NCBI GenBank assembly: GCA_964614525.1 | Contig: CAZTPA010000010.1 | Location: forward strand, 1-63,710 | Reading direction: 5' to 3' | DNA length: 63,710 nucleotides | Source: PWND01 sp964614525 | Lineage (GTDB): Bacteria > Bacteroidota > Bacteroidia > Bacteroidales > UBA7960 | Shown here: positions 15,711 to 24,931 of the stretch, piece by piece | Position numbering within the stretch: position 1 is the stretch's first letter | How the letters are laid out: each line of letters starts with the position of its first letter | The notes under the pieces: generated by a model | Databases searched by the model: none | What the model saw: only the letters and a program-made list of their open reading frames with translations | What the model was told of the DNA's origin: nothing | Position numbers and translations under genes: made by a program

Positions 15711-17000
15711 ATGAGTCAAATTGTAAATATTCATGCAAGACAAATCTTGGATTCGCGCGGAAATCCTACAATAGAAGTTGATGTTATTACAGAAAATGGA
15801 ATATTAGGACGGGCAGCTGTCCCCTCTGGAGCATCTACAGGTGTTCATGAAGCTGTTGAACTTAGAGATGGTGATAAAGATAATTTCCTTGGTAAAGGAG
15901 TCTTAAAAGCTGTTAGCAATGTGAATAATGTTCTTAACAATGAACTTCAGGGTTTTTTTGTTACTAATCAGGTAATGCTTGATAAAACAATGATTGAAAT
16001 TGACGGAACTCCTAATAAAGCAAACCTTGGTGCTAATGCTATTCTTGGTGTTTCTCTGGCTGCTGCTTCAGCTGCTGCTCAAGAAACAGGACAACCGTTA
16101 TTCAGATATATAGGTGGTGTTAATGCTAATACTTTACCTATTCCTATGATGAATATACTAAATGGCGGCTCTCATGCAGATAATAGTGTAGATTTTCAGG
16201 AGTTTATGGTTATGCCTGTTGGTGCCTCTTCTTTTAGTCATGCTATAAAAATGGGTGCTGAAATATTTCATAACCTAAAAGCTGTTCTGAAAAAGAAAGG
16301 TTATTCAACTAATGTTGGTGATGAGGGTGGTTTTGCACCTAATTTGAAAGCTAATGAAGAAGCTATTCAACTTATACTGCAAGCTATTGAAAATGCCGGC
16401 TATAAACCGGGTGTGGATACTTTTATTGCTCTTGATCCTGCTGCAAGTGAGTATTATCTTCCTGAAGAAAATGTTTATCATCTACATAAATCAACAGGTG
16501 ATAAGCTTACTCCTGCTGAAATGGTAGATTTTTGGAATGACTGGGTTAAAAAATATCCTATTATTTCTATTGAAGACGGAATGGCTGAAGATGATTGGGA
16601 CGGTTGGAAAATTATGACTGACAAAATGGGTGATAAAATTCAACTTGTTGGTGATGACCTTTTTGTTACTAATGTGAAAAGACTGCAACAAGGTATAGAT
16701 AAAAAAGTTGCTAATTCTATACTGGTCAAAGTTAATCAGATTGGATCATTAACAGAGACAATAGATACCGTTAATCTGGCTAATAAAAATTCATATACAA
16801 ATGTAATCAGTCACAGATCAGGCGAAACAGAAGATACTACAATCGCTGATTTAGCTGTTGCATTAAATTCCGGGCAAATAAAAACCGGATCTGCATGCAG
16901 GTCTGAAAGAATTGCTAAATACAATCAATTAATAAGAATTGAAGAGATGCTTGGCGAGTCTGCTATATATCCTGGTAAAAATTTTAAATACGCCAAGTAA
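15711..17000 (+). CDS. eno: Enolase (phosphopyruvate hydratase)
   Basis: Enolase interconverts 2-phosphoglycerate and phosphoenolpyruvate in glycolysis. The 429-residue protein has all expected motifs: ARQILDSRGNPTIEVDV at the N-terminus, SHADNSVDFQEFMVMP with the active-site histidine, the Mg ligands in ALDP, ISIEDGMAEDDW and VGDDLFVTN, and the signature ILVKVNQIGSLTET. It appears to be a single-gene unit after the ribosomal terminator. Confidence 0.99.
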   Translation: MSQIVNIHARQILDSRGNPTIEVDVITENGILGRAAVPSGASTGVHEAVELRDGDKDNFLGKGVLKAVSNVNNVLNNELQGFFVTNQVMLDKTMIEIDGTPNKANLGANAILGVSLAAASAAAQETGQPLFRYIGGVNANTLPIPMMNILNGGSHADNSVDFQEFMVMPVGASSFSHAIKMGAEIFHNLKAVLKKKGYSTNVGDEGGFAPNLKANEEAIQLILQAIENAGYKPGVDTFIALDPAASEYYLPEENVYHLHKSTGDKLTPAEMVDFWNDWVKKYPIISIEDGMAEDDWDGWKIMTDKMGDKIQLVGDDLFVTNVKRLQQGIDKKVANSILVKVNQIGSLTETIDTVNLANKNSYTNVISHRSGETEDTTIADLAVALNSGQIKTGSACRSERIAKYNQLIRIEEMLGESAIYPGKNFKYAK

Positions 17001-17127
17001 TAAAAGAGGCTATATCAAAGCTTTTTAAGCAATTACTATTGTTTGCTAATTAAGTTTAATAATAAATTTTTCATGATTGTCAATATTAAGTTTTGATATG
17101 GCCTTCTTATACCCTAATTTTTCTTTT

Positions 17128-18405
17128 ATGATAAAACGTTTTTTCTTAATTATACTATTTATTGGATTAAATAGTCATTTATTTGCCAGTGATACCTTAC
17201 TGGTTATGAATTATAATTTGCTTTATTATGGTTATTATACAAGCTATTGTACCAGCCAAAATAATAATGTTGAACAAAAAGCTGAAAATCTACATACAAT
17301 AATTAATCACATCCGTCCCGATGTTTTTGCTGTAACCGAACTTGGACGTGATGCTTCAACCGCCGATCATCTTCTAAATAATGCTTTGAATAAAAATGAT
17401 ATAGATTTTTATGAAAGAGCTGCATATACTAATACTGCAAATTCCAATATTGTGAATATGTTGTATTACAATAAGAGCAAGCTTGGATTGGTTTCTCAAG
17501 CAGTTCCGGGCAATATCCTCAGAGATATAAATTTATATAAGCTATACTACAAAGCTGACGACTTAGCAGAAACCAAGGATACTACTTTTATTACTTGTGT
17601 TGTTGCTCACCTTAAAGCAGGAAGCTCCGATAGTGATCAGCAAGTTAGGGCAAACATGGTTACAAATGTTATGACTTATCTTGATTATTATAACTATGAC
17701 GGAAATATCCTTTTTATGGGCGATTTTAATATAAATAGTTCATATGAAACTTCTTACCAGGTTTTATTAAATTACTCGGAAGATCCTGAACTAAGATTTA
17801 ATGACCCAATTGATCTTCCCGGACAGTGGTGGAATAATTCTACGATGGCATTATATCATTCTCAAAGTACTCATTTAAGTGGTGATTGTCACGCTGGTGG
17901 AGGCCTGGATGATCGTTATGATTTCATATTGGCTTCTAATGATGTTTTAAGCGGAGATTATGGTTTCAAATATGTTGAAGACAGCTATAAGACTATTGGT
18001 CAGGATGGATTACGTTTTGATAAATCGCTTATTAATCCTACTAATGTGAGTGAACCCGAAGAGGTGATTAATGCTTTATATGATTTTTCTGATCATTTAC
18101 CCATAACTCTGGAGCTTGAAGTGACCGAAAAGATTGTTAATAATTCTGATGATCATTTAAACTTGAAAAAAAACATAAGATTTAACAATCCGGTAACATA
18201 CAGTTTGGAAATTATTCATAATTTCAGCCCCGAAATAATTAGGAAAGTGGAAATAGCAAATGTGCTTGGTAATGTGTTAACAAGCATAAAGATGAGTGGT
18301 TCCTCATTGTCTGTTAATGTTTCTGATTATTCTCCGGGGATGTATTTTCTTATAGTTGAAACAAATGCAAATGAAAGATTTGTTTATAAGTTTATTAAAC
18401 TGTAA
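17128..18405 (+). CDS. Secreted endonuclease/exonuclease/phosphatase-family protein with C-terminal T9SS sorting domain
   Basis: The ATG at 17128 gives a 425-residue protein starting with a clear signal peptide (MIKRFFLIILFIGLNSHLFA). A longer frame back to 17077 would need a TTG start and adds a hydrophilic leader, so it is rejected. Residues of about 20-335 match the EEP fold: MNYNLLYYG at the start, MGDFNINSSYE in the middle and FSDHLPITLELE at the end correspond to the metal-binding N, GDFN and SDH motifs. The last 70 residues (from FNNPVTYSLEI to the final YKFIKL) are a type A sorting domain of the type IX secretion system. The likely role is an extracellular or surface nuclease or phosphodiesterase; the substrate is unknown. 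Confidence 0.85.
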   Translation: MIKRFFLIILFIGLNSHLFASDTLLVMNYNLLYYGYYTSYCTSQNNNVEQKAENLHTIINHIRPDVFAVTELGRDASTADHLLNNALNKNDIDFYERAAYTNTANSNIVNMLYYNKSKLGLVSQAVPGNILRDINLYKLYYKADDLAETKDTTFITCVVAHLKAGSSDSDQQVRANMVTNVMTYLDYYNYDGNILFMGDFNINSSYETSYQVLLNYSEDPELRFNDPIDLPGQWWNNSTMALYHSQSTHLSGDCHAGGGLDDRYDFILASNDVLSGDYGFKYVEDSYKTIGQDGLRFDKSLINPTNVSEPEEVINALYDFSDHLPITLELEVTEKIVNNSDDHLNLKKNIRFNNPVTYSLEIIHNFSPEIIRKVEIANVLGNVLTSIKMSGSSLSVNVSDYSPGMYFLIVETNANERFVYKFIKL

Positions 18406-18496
18406 GAAGTGATAATCTCTTTTTTTTGATTTTTTTGATAAATATTTAATGAATAAAAACCTGAATATAAGTATCAACTCAAATTAAACGAATAAC

Positions 18497-20197
18497 ATGG
18501 GGATTAGTTTCTTTCACATTTTAACACTAATTGGTGCGCTTTGCTTGTTTTTGTTTGGAATGAAAACAATGAGTGAAGGCATTCAAAAACTAGCTGGCTC
18601 AAAGATGCGCTCTATTCTTAGCGCAATGACTTCTAATAGAGTTTTAGGTGTTTTTACAGGCTTTTTCATAACTACTCTTGTTCAATCATCTTCGGCATCT
18701 ACTGTGATGCTGGTAAGTTTTGTAAATGCGGGTTTGCTGACACTGACTGAGTCAATAGGTGTTATTATGGGTGCAAATATCGGAACAACAACTACTGCAT
18801 GGCTTATATCTTTTCTTGGATTCAAAGTAAATATTGCTGCTCTTTCAATCCCAATCATAGGTATTGCATTTCCAATGTTGCTTTTGGGAAAAGAAAAAAT
18901 GAAATCTTTTGGAGAAACCTTATTGGGTTTTGCTCTTCTATTTATGGGTTTGCAATTTCTTAAAGAGTCAGTACCCGACCTTCATGCAAATCCCGAAATA
19001 TTTGCTGCCCTTGAAAGCCTTACCGGATACGGTTTTTGGAGTACTTTGCTGTTTTTGGCACTGGGAACAGTGTTAACAGTAGTTTTGCAATCCTCTAGTG
19101 CTACAATGGCCTTAACACTTGTAATGTGTAATTATGGATGGATTGGTTTTGCAGATGGTGCTGCCATTGTTTTGGGAGAGAATATAGGTACTACAGTTAC
19201 AGCCAATCTTGCTGCCCTGATGGGTAACATTCATGCCCGAAGAACGGCCCTGGCACATACATTTTTTAATTTATTCGGGGTCTTTTGGATGTTGCTGATA
19301 ATGAATTCATTCTTGTCAGGAATTGATGGCGCATTTAGTTATTTTGAATTGGATTCTCCAATGTCCAACCCGGAAATGGTTCCTTTTGGATTGGCAATTT
19401 TTCATACAGTTTTTAATATTACCAACACCTTGCTTTTAATAGGTTTTGTCAAATACATGGCAAAAATAGTTGAGTTGTTTATGCGATCAAAAGGTAAAAT
19501 GGATGAAAAGTCGCAATTGGAATATTTTCACAGTGGCTTTCTTAATATGGCTGAAGTTTCTGCACTGCAGGCCCGAAAAGAAACCAAGAGATTTTGTGAA
19601 CTTGCTCACAGAATGTTCAATTTTATTCCCGACCTGCTTTACGAAAAGGATAAGAGGGAATATCAAAAAAACTTTGATAGGGTTAGAAAATACGAGGAAA
19701 TTACAGATAGAGTTGAAGAAGAGATTACTTCTTTCCTTGTTAATGTGATGCGAAATCACGTTAGTTCAAATGTTTCGGAACAACTACGGAGAATGAGAGT
19801 TATTTGCGGAGAAGCTGAAAGAATTGGAGATTTATGTCATAAAATGGCTATCGTTATTGATAAACAACGACTAGAAAAGGCGAAGTTTACTGAAAATCAA
19901 AAGAAAGAACTTCAACAAATGTTTGATCATGTTAATGAAGCTTTTGCCTTGATGCTTGCATTTTTGGATAAAGGCGAACATTATGCTAAAATGAATATCC
20001 AACATGCCATATCTATTGAAAAGAAAATAAATAACTATCGTGATGAAGTTCTCTCTGAAGTAATTGATGATCTTGAAAAAGGTGATCCTAATGTAAAGAG
20101 TGGATTTTATTTTAATAAACTTATTACCTCATGCGAAAAAATTGGGGATACAATAATCAATATTAATGAAGCGCTTGCCGGTATTAATATTGAGTAA
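18497..20197 (+). CDS. Na/Pi cotransporter family protein with PhoU-like C-terminal domain
   Basis: This inner-membrane protein of 566 residues belongs to the PNaS (NptA/YjbB) family of sodium-phosphate symporters. Two inverted membrane repeats are visible, each with the QSSSA signature: VQSSSASTVMLVSF near residue 60 and LQSSSATMALTLVM near 200. Each is followed by a G-[AE]-N-I-G-T-T-T/V motif. From about residue 345 on there is a helical PhoU-like domain. It may export or import phosphate or act in phosphate sensing. Its neighbours, a nuclease-like secreted protein and fructose bisphosphatase, both act on phosphate esters, but a shared pathway is only a guess. Confidence 0.9.
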   Translation: MGISFFHILTLIGALCLFLFGMKTMSEGIQKLAGSKMRSILSAMTSNRVLGVFTGFFITTLVQSSSASTVMLVSFVNAGLLTLTESIGVIMGANIGTTTTAWLISFLGFKVNIAALSIPIIGIAFPMLLLGKEKMKSFGETLLGFALLFMGLQFLKESVPDLHANPEIFAALESLTGYGFWSTLLFLALGTVLTVVLQSSSATMALTLVMCNYGWIGFADGAAIVLGENIGTTVTANLAALMGNIHARRTALAHTFFNLFGVFWMLLIMNSFLSGIDGAFSYFELDSPMSNPEMVPFGLAIFHTVFNITNTLLLIGFVKYMAKIVELFMRSKGKMDEKSQLEYFHSGFLNMAEVSALQARKETKRFCELAHRMFNFIPDLLYEKDKREYQKNFDRVRKYEEITDRVEEEITSFLVNVMRNHVSSNVSEQLRRMRVICGEAERIGDLCHKMAIVIDKQRLEKAKFTENQKKELQQMFDHVNEAFALMLAFLDKGEHYAKMNIQHAISIEKKINNYRDEVLSEVIDDLEKGDPNVKSGFYFNKLITSCEKIGDTIININEALAGINIE

Positions 20198-20233
20198 ATT
20201 GATGTCATCGTTTTTTTTTATAATAGTGCATAT

Positions 20234-20267
20234 TTGTTTTATTAATAAAACATAAAGCATATATTTG
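20234..20267 (+). promoter_or_regulatory. Promoter upstream of fbp
   Basis: TTG at 20234-20236 and TATATTTG at 20260-20267 are separated by 23 bases, within the range of the Bacteroidota TTG / TAnnTTTG promoter. The predicted transcript starts about 80 bases before the fbp ATG. Confidence 0.5.
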
Positions 20268-20352
20268 CAATAAATACTTGTATTATCATAATTTAACTGA
20301 TAATACTTTGACTTAAAGGTATTTAGTATTGTCAATTATAATTATAAAAGAC

Positions 20353-21390
20353 ATGGCATCTATGAAAACCATCAAAACACTTACGGAATTTATTATTGAA
20401 AGACAATCAGAGTATCCTCATGCAAAAGGTGCTTTAACAAGATTGCTTAATGATATTGCTACTGCTGCAAAAATAGTGAACAGAGAGATTAACTCTGCAG
20501 GATTGGTAGATATATTAGGTTATATGGGCAAGGATAACGTGCAGGGTGAAGCTCAGAAAAAGCTTGATGTTTTTGCTAATGAACAGTTTATCTCTGCTTT
20601 ACAAGCCGGTGGAGAATGCTGCGCTATTGCTTCTGAAGAGAATGAAAAAGTTATTTCATTTAAGAATGAATTTTCAGAACTAGGGAAATATGTTATTGCA
20701 ATTGATCCACTTGATGGGTCCAGCAATATTGAAGCTAATGTTTCAATTGGAACTATATTCTCAATATATAGACGTAAATCTGAAATAGGCGGAGGTACTC
20801 AGGATGATTTGTTACAACCGGGTGTTAATCTGGTAGCCGCAGGTTATGTGATATACGGGTCTTCTACTATGCTTGTTTTTACTACCGGAAAGGGAGTTAA
20901 TGGTTTTACACTCGATCCATCTGTTGGCATTTTTTGCCTTTCTCATGCTGATATGATGTTTCCTGAAAATCCAAATATCTACTCTATTAATGAAGGTAAT
21001 TATATATATTTCCCCGAAGGAGTTAAAAAATATTTGAAATACTGCCAGGAAGATGATCCGGATACTTTTAGGCCTTATACTTCAAGATATATTGGTTCAT
21101 TAGTTGCTGATTTTCATAGAAACTTAATTAAAGGCGGTATTTTTATCTATCCAAGTACTAAGAGCAATCCCAATGGGAAATTAAGGCTTTTATATGAAAA
21201 TAATCCTGTGGCTTTCCTCGCTGAACAAGCAGGAGGGAAGGCTACTGATGGTTTTAATCGTATAATGACCATTAAACCAACGAGCTTGCATCAAAGGACT
21301 CCGCTTTTTATTGGGCCAAAATCTATGGTTGAGAAAGTGGAAGCCTTAATGCGGGAATATTCACCAAATGAAAATGGACACTCTTCATAG
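20353..21390 (+). CDS. fbp: Class I fructose-1,6-bisphosphatase
   Basis: Fructose-1,6-bisphosphatase hydrolyses fructose 1,6-bisphosphate to fructose 6-phosphate in gluconeogenesis. The metal and substrate site IAIDPLDGSSNIEANVSIGT is intact, as are SRYIGSLVADFHRNL and the C-terminal LAEQAGGKATDGF. Two start codons are possible (20353 or 20362, giving 345 or 342 residues); the first follows an A-rich stretch. An upstream in-frame TTG at 20329 is not needed. The neighbouring gluconeogenic gene pckA lies 30 kb away. Confidence 0.97.
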   Translation: MASMKTIKTLTEFIIERQSEYPHAKGALTRLLNDIATAAKIVNREINSAGLVDILGYMGKDNVQGEAQKKLDVFANEQFISALQAGGECCAIASEENEKVISFKNEFSELGKYVIAIDPLDGSSNIEANVSIGTIFSIYRRKSEIGGGTQDDLLQPGVNLVAAGYVIYGSSTMLVFTTGKGVNGFTLDPSVGIFCLSHADMMFPENPNIYSINEGNYIYFPEGVKKYLKYCQEDDPDTFRPYTSRYIGSLVADFHRNLIKGGIFIYPSTKSNPNGKLRLLYENNPVAFLAEQAGGKATDGFNRIMTIKPTSLHQRTPLFIGPKSMVEKVEALMREYSPNENGHSS

Positions 21391-21485
21391 ACTTTAAATA
21401 ACATTCTTACTTATTTTTGTCTTTTGCTTTTTATTATAAACAGTCTTAAGACATCTTTAGATGATATGGCTAAATTCTTTTTTTT

Positions 21486-22928
21486 ATGAACTGGTTTGTA
21501 TTTTGGATAGTTATTTATTTAGTTGTATTGATTTTTTTTACTCTAAAGCATGTAAAAAGTCTAGATATTGATGCCTATCTTGTTAATAGTAGAAATACTT
21601 CTGTTTTGCCCCTTGTATTTACCACCCTGGCTACTTTCGTAGGAGGAGGGGTATGCATGGGACTTATAGCAATGGGATATACTTCCGGTTTTGCTGCTAT
21701 TGCTATTGGATTTGCCTATGTTATTGGGTTTTTTATTTTATATTTTTTTGCCGCAAGAATTAGAAGAGCAGGTGTGGAAAAGAAATTATATTCTTTTGCC
21801 GAATTTCTAAGCAGATCTTATATAAAAAAACATAGGTTGTCAAGATTCCCAAGAATGTTTACAGCCTTGATTAGTGGAATAAATGTTGTCATTTTTTTCT
21901 TTTTAACAGCTGCGCAATTTGTTGGTATGGCGACGATTCTGCATTATGCATTTAATGTTGCTTATATTTATGCAGCCGGTATATCTTTTTTTATTGTAAT
22001 CCTTTATACTGCTTTGGCGGGACTTTCCGGTGTCATAATTACTGATTTTATTCAGTTTGTTGTTGTATTGATAATGATAGTTGTCATCTTTATTCCCGGA
22101 ATATGGGTGGAAACCGATGGCCTTTTGAAATTACAACTTTTACCCGATACTTTTTTAAATGCAACACATGAAGGTTGGTTGTTTTTAATCGGTTTACCCT
22201 TGCTTTTAAGTCCTTCTGTATTAACACGTATGGATATTTGGCAGAGAACTTTAGCAGCAAAAAGTGAAAAGACAGCAAAAAAAACTGCTCTTATCAGTGG
22301 TTTTGCAATGTTGCCATTTTATATTATTTTTCCTCTGGTTGGAATGGCCGTAAGGGCATCTTATGGTGCTGATATCGATCCAAATACTGCTGCAAACGTT
22401 TTCCTTGAAAATAATGCAACGCAAGTGCTTCTCGCATTTGCTGTAATTGGTTTATTAGCTGCACTTATGTCTTCCGCTGATAGTTTTTTAAATATTGTTG
22501 CTATTACTGCTGTCAGAGGTTTCTCAAAGAAAACTTATACCCCCGAATCAAATAAAAGCCAATTCCTTAAAATTAGAATTGCTGTAGTTATTTTTGGTGC
22601 TGTAGCTCTGGCTTTAGCTTTGTACTTTGCTGATATTGTTGAGCTGTTTATTGCCGGGATTACATTAAATATTATTTTTACACCCATTTGCATTCTTGCT
22701 TTAATAAGAAAAGATGTTTATAAATATAAATATGCTGCTTTTGCAAGTGTATTATCAGGTGCTGTAGTAATTGCCGCTTTTTTTATTTACGGTTTTATTA
22801 GTATGCATGATGGCATTTTAAAAATTGCTTTTATACCTGCAACTATTGTTGCTACTGCAGTTTTACTTGTTGGGATATGGATTCGTAATTATAAAAAGAA
22901 AGATGGAAAGTTAAAAGTTAAAAACTAA
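21486..22928 (+). CDS. Sodium:solute symporter family protein
   Basis: The 480-residue inner-membrane protein has about 13 hydrophobic segments and the SSS-family layout: a first unwound helix region around LVFTTLATFVGGGVCMGLIA, and the later AVIGLLAALMSSADSFLNIV segment that carries the family's Na-binding Ser residues. The substrate (a sugar, amino acid or organic acid) cannot be told from the sequence. It appears to stand alone and is followed by a repeat-rich non-coding region. Confidence 0.88.
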   Translation: MNWFVFWIVIYLVVLIFFTLKHVKSLDIDAYLVNSRNTSVLPLVFTTLATFVGGGVCMGLIAMGYTSGFAAIAIGFAYVIGFFILYFFAARIRRAGVEKKLYSFAEFLSRSYIKKHRLSRFPRMFTALISGINVVIFFFLTAAQFVGMATILHYAFNVAYIYAAGISFFIVILYTALAGLSGVIITDFIQFVVVLIMIVVIFIPGIWVETDGLLKLQLLPDTFLNATHEGWLFLIGLPLLLSPSVLTRMDIWQRTLAAKSEKTAKKTALISGFAMLPFYIIFPLVGMAVRASYGADIDPNTAANVFLENNATQVLLAFAVIGLLAALMSSADSFLNIVAITAVRGFSKKTYTPESNKSQFLKIRIAVVIFGAVALALALYFADIVELFIAGITLNIIFTPICILALIRKDVYKYKYAAFASVLSGAVVIAAFFIYGFISMHDGILKIAFIPATIVATAVLLVGIWIRNYKKKDGKLKVKN

Positions 22929-23377
22929 AAGCTGGAGCGAAGCGGAAGTCCCGATTTTTTCGGGATTAAAAGGTGAAAGCATGGGTGTATTTTCCTTTGA
23001 GCTTTCAGCTATTAAAGCCGGAGCGTGAGAAAGTGGGAGCGTGGGAGCGTGAGAAAGGGTGATAAAAGCTGCAGTAAAGCCAAAGTCACCGATTTCCAGA
23101 GATTAACAGTTAAAAGAGTTTACCAAACTGCAATGATAAAGCAGCATTCCGGATGTGTTGGCCGGGCTTGACCGGCCATAATATTCTACAATGGAGAAAA
23201 TGTAGGGACAAGGCTCGACTTGTCCAGATATCTGAGTTGTGCCGGCAACGATAATTTCTGTAGAAAAGAGAGTTAAAAGCTGGAGCGAATCGGGATTAAA
23301 AGTTAAAAACAAAAAGTAAAGAAATTAGACAATTATAAGCAACAAAATCAATTATTTATATAATCAGCCAAATCAAA
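22929..23377. repeat. Repeat-rich non-coding region with direct repeats and hairpins
   Basis: No credible gene is present in these 449 bases. The segment AAAAGCTGGAGCGAA occurs at 22927-22941 and again at 23275-23289, bracketing most of the region. GGAGCGTGAGAAAG occurs twice between 23020 and 23060 in near-tandem. Hairpins include TCCCGA/TCGGGA (22949-22965) and TGGCCGG/CCGGCCA (23159-23178). The GC content is visibly higher than in the surrounding genes. The content looks like degenerate REP- or MITE-type elements. Confidence 0.6.
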
Positions 23378-23782
23378 ATGAATATAATCTACTTGTTACT
23401 AATTGGAGTTTTTGTACTCTTTCTGTTTTTTTATTTTATACCTATTGGATCATGGATGCAGGCTAAAGTATCCGGAATTGACATTTCTCTCTCAGAACTT
23501 ATTTCCATGCAATTTAGAAATATTTCTCCTATGGTGATAGTTAATGCTCTTGCGGAATCTTATAAATTTGGTTTGAATATTAAGCGAGCAGACTTAGAGG
23601 CTCTTTATTTAAGTGATGGTAATCTTGAGAATGTAATTAATGGAATGATAATGGCTAAGAAGAATGATATTCCTTTATCATTTAAAGATGCTTGCACAAT
23701 TGACAGGAATGGTGGCAATGTGATAGAATTTTTGGAAAAAGGGATTAAAGAAAATATTACAGACAATTCTCATAGGATTTAG
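23378..23782 (+). CDS. Stand-alone FloA (UPF0365) N-terminal-like protein
   Basis: This 134-residue protein has one N-terminal membrane helix (about residues 3-22, IYLLLIGVFVLFLFFYF). The rest resembles the region next to the membrane in the flotillin-like protein FloA, with segments parallel to FloA's VxISxxxLxxMxxR, LxxAYLxGGNV and AxxANIPLSFxxAxxIDLAG patterns: here LYLSDGNLENVINGMIMAKK, NDIPLSFKDACTIDRNGGNV. Full FloA is about 330 residues and continues with the SPFH-like and coiled-coil parts; these are missing. No FloA remnant was seen downstream, so this seems to be a short natural form or an old truncation. The family assignment rests on remembered motif patterns. Confidence 0.7.
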   Translation: MNIIYLLLIGVFVLFLFFYFIPIGSWMQAKVSGIDISLSELISMQFRNISPMVIVNALAESYKFGLNIKRADLEALYLSDGNLENVINGMIMAKKNDIPLSFKDACTIDRNGGNVIEFLEKGIKENITDNSHRI

Positions 23783-23932
23783 GACTCAACTTTCAGGTGA
23801 GGAGTACCGCTTGAAATAAACTTATACGAGAGAAAATAAGGAAACTTTATGTATCAATAAAGTATTACATTATTTTTGCTCGATAACTGCGAAATAATAT
23901 TAATATTTGCTGAATTGTAGGTTTTTACATAT

Positions 23933-24011
23933 GAAATATTTATTATTTTTGCTTGCTGTTTTGATGGTGACGAAGTGGTTAAATAGCCACAATATTAGCC
24001 CGCTTGCGTTG
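23933..24011 (+). repeat. Cassette-boundary-like repeat, copy A
   Basis: This 79-base unit begins GAAATATTTATTATTTTTGC and contains GTGACGAAGTGGTTAAATAG and the end AGCCCGCTTGCGTTG. It is nearly identical over its first 30 bases to copy B at 24758 and more loosely similar later. The first part contains TATTTTTG, a possible -7 element (23944-23951). Its right part is the partner of an imperfect upstream arm around 23910-23930. It lies 31 bases before the lipoprotein gene. Confidence 0.6.
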
Positions 24012-24042
24012 ATAATAAGTATAACAAATATAAACACAACAT

Positions 24043-24699
24043 ATGAAAACAAAACGAAAACTAATTTTAATTGCATTGATGTACGGCTTATTCATAATGA
24101 TTAGTTGTATGCCCGGCGGACAAACTGCTTTGTTTAGACAGATGAAAAAAGAAGCTGACACATTAATTGTGATTAGTCCTTATCTGGAAATACTTGCCGA
24201 TGATTTTAGAGAGAAAAGCATTGACCATGATTTGCAAGAATTGAATAGACAATTAATAACGAAGGTTACGAGTGATGTCCTTTCCTCACGTTATGTTTTG
24301 AAACATATTGAATTACCTGAAATTGACGAGAATAAGTTATTTTCCTTCTACGACTCTTTAGATAATTCTACGGAGAGCAATGCAGCCGCTATTCAACAGC
24401 CTCTTTTTTCGGAATTGAAAGAAATAGATAAGAGTAAACTTGCTATGTTTATAACATATCATGCGGAATATAATTCTGTAGCTGCCCCTGTGTCTTCACA
24501 ATCAAATTTCGGAACCAGCACTTTGACAGTAAATCCTTCGGCAAGACCGCGTTCTGATTTAAGATTAATTGTAATTAATCTGCAAACAGATGAAGTTGTT
24601 TTCTATAATAGGCATAATACAAGAAACTATAGCCCCAATATACCCAATGACATTGAGCAGATAACAAGACGATTATTAAAAGATATCTATTACAAATAA
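24043..24699 (+). CDS. Small lipoprotein of unknown function
   Basis: The 218-residue product has a lipoprotein signal peptide with a lipobox ending in MISC at about residue 22, so it is probably anchored in a membrane facing the periplasm or cell surface. The remainder has no motif that I recognise; it contains ISPYLEILADDFREKS and a C-terminal LRLIVINLQTDEVVFYNRHN strand pair. It is flanked by two copies of the same repeat (23933 and 24758), as a captured cassette would be. Confidence 0.75.
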   Translation: MKTKRKLILIALMYGLFIMISCMPGGQTALFRQMKKEADTLIVISPYLEILADDFREKSIDHDLQELNRQLITKVTSDVLSSRYVLKHIELPEIDENKLFSFYDSLDNSTESNAAAIQQPLFSELKEIDKSKLAMFITYHAEYNSVAAPVSSQSNFGTSTLTVNPSARPRSDLRLIVINLQTDEVVFYNRHNTRNYSPNIPNDIEQITRRLLKDIYYK

Positions 24700-24757
24700 T
24701 ATAAGAAACCAATATAGATCCAATATCCTTTTCACTGACATACAGATTTTTGAATTT

Positions 24758-24835
24758 GAAATATTTATTATTTTTGCTTGCTGTTTGACAGTGACGAAGC
24801 GGTTAAATCGGCACTATACTAGCCCGCAAACGTTG
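24758..24835 (+). repeat. Cassette-boundary-like repeat, copy B
   Basis: This 78-base unit shares the first 30 bases (GAAATATTTATTATTTTTGC and on) with copy A, then GTGACGAAGCGGTTAAATCG and AGCCCGCAAACGTTG. After it the sequence continues TATGCGATTTTAAGACGACC. It separates the lipoprotein gene from the toxin-antitoxin pair. Confidence 0.6.
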
Positions 24836-24896
24836 TATGCGATTTTAAGACGACCCATCTACCATTTAATGGGAAAAATAAATTCTTATATTTAAG

Positions 24897-24927
24897 TTGC
24901 ACTTTAGGGCAACATTTGTTATCTTTG
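24897..24927 (+). promoter_or_regulatory. Promoter of the toxin-antitoxin operon
   Basis: TTG at 24897-24899 and TATCTTTG at 24920-24927 are separated by 20 bases, a good Bacteroidota promoter. The ATG of the toxin gene follows only 4 bases after the -7 element, so the mRNA would be leaderless or nearly so. Confidence 0.65.
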
Positions 24928-24931
24928 TAAT

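Noticed and set aside
17077..17127. Longer N-terminus for the EEP-family protein using a TTG start
   Set aside because: The extra residues precede a complete signal peptide starting at 17128, so they would spoil the export signal.
22949..22965. TCCCGA/TCGGGA hairpin considered as the intrinsic terminator of the symporter gene
   Set aside because: The stem is only 6 bp and no T-tract follows; it is listed within the repeat region instead.
23907..24104. 65-codon + strand frame overlapping repeat copy A
   Set aside because: It runs through the repeat and into the lipoprotein gene in another frame and shows no protein character.
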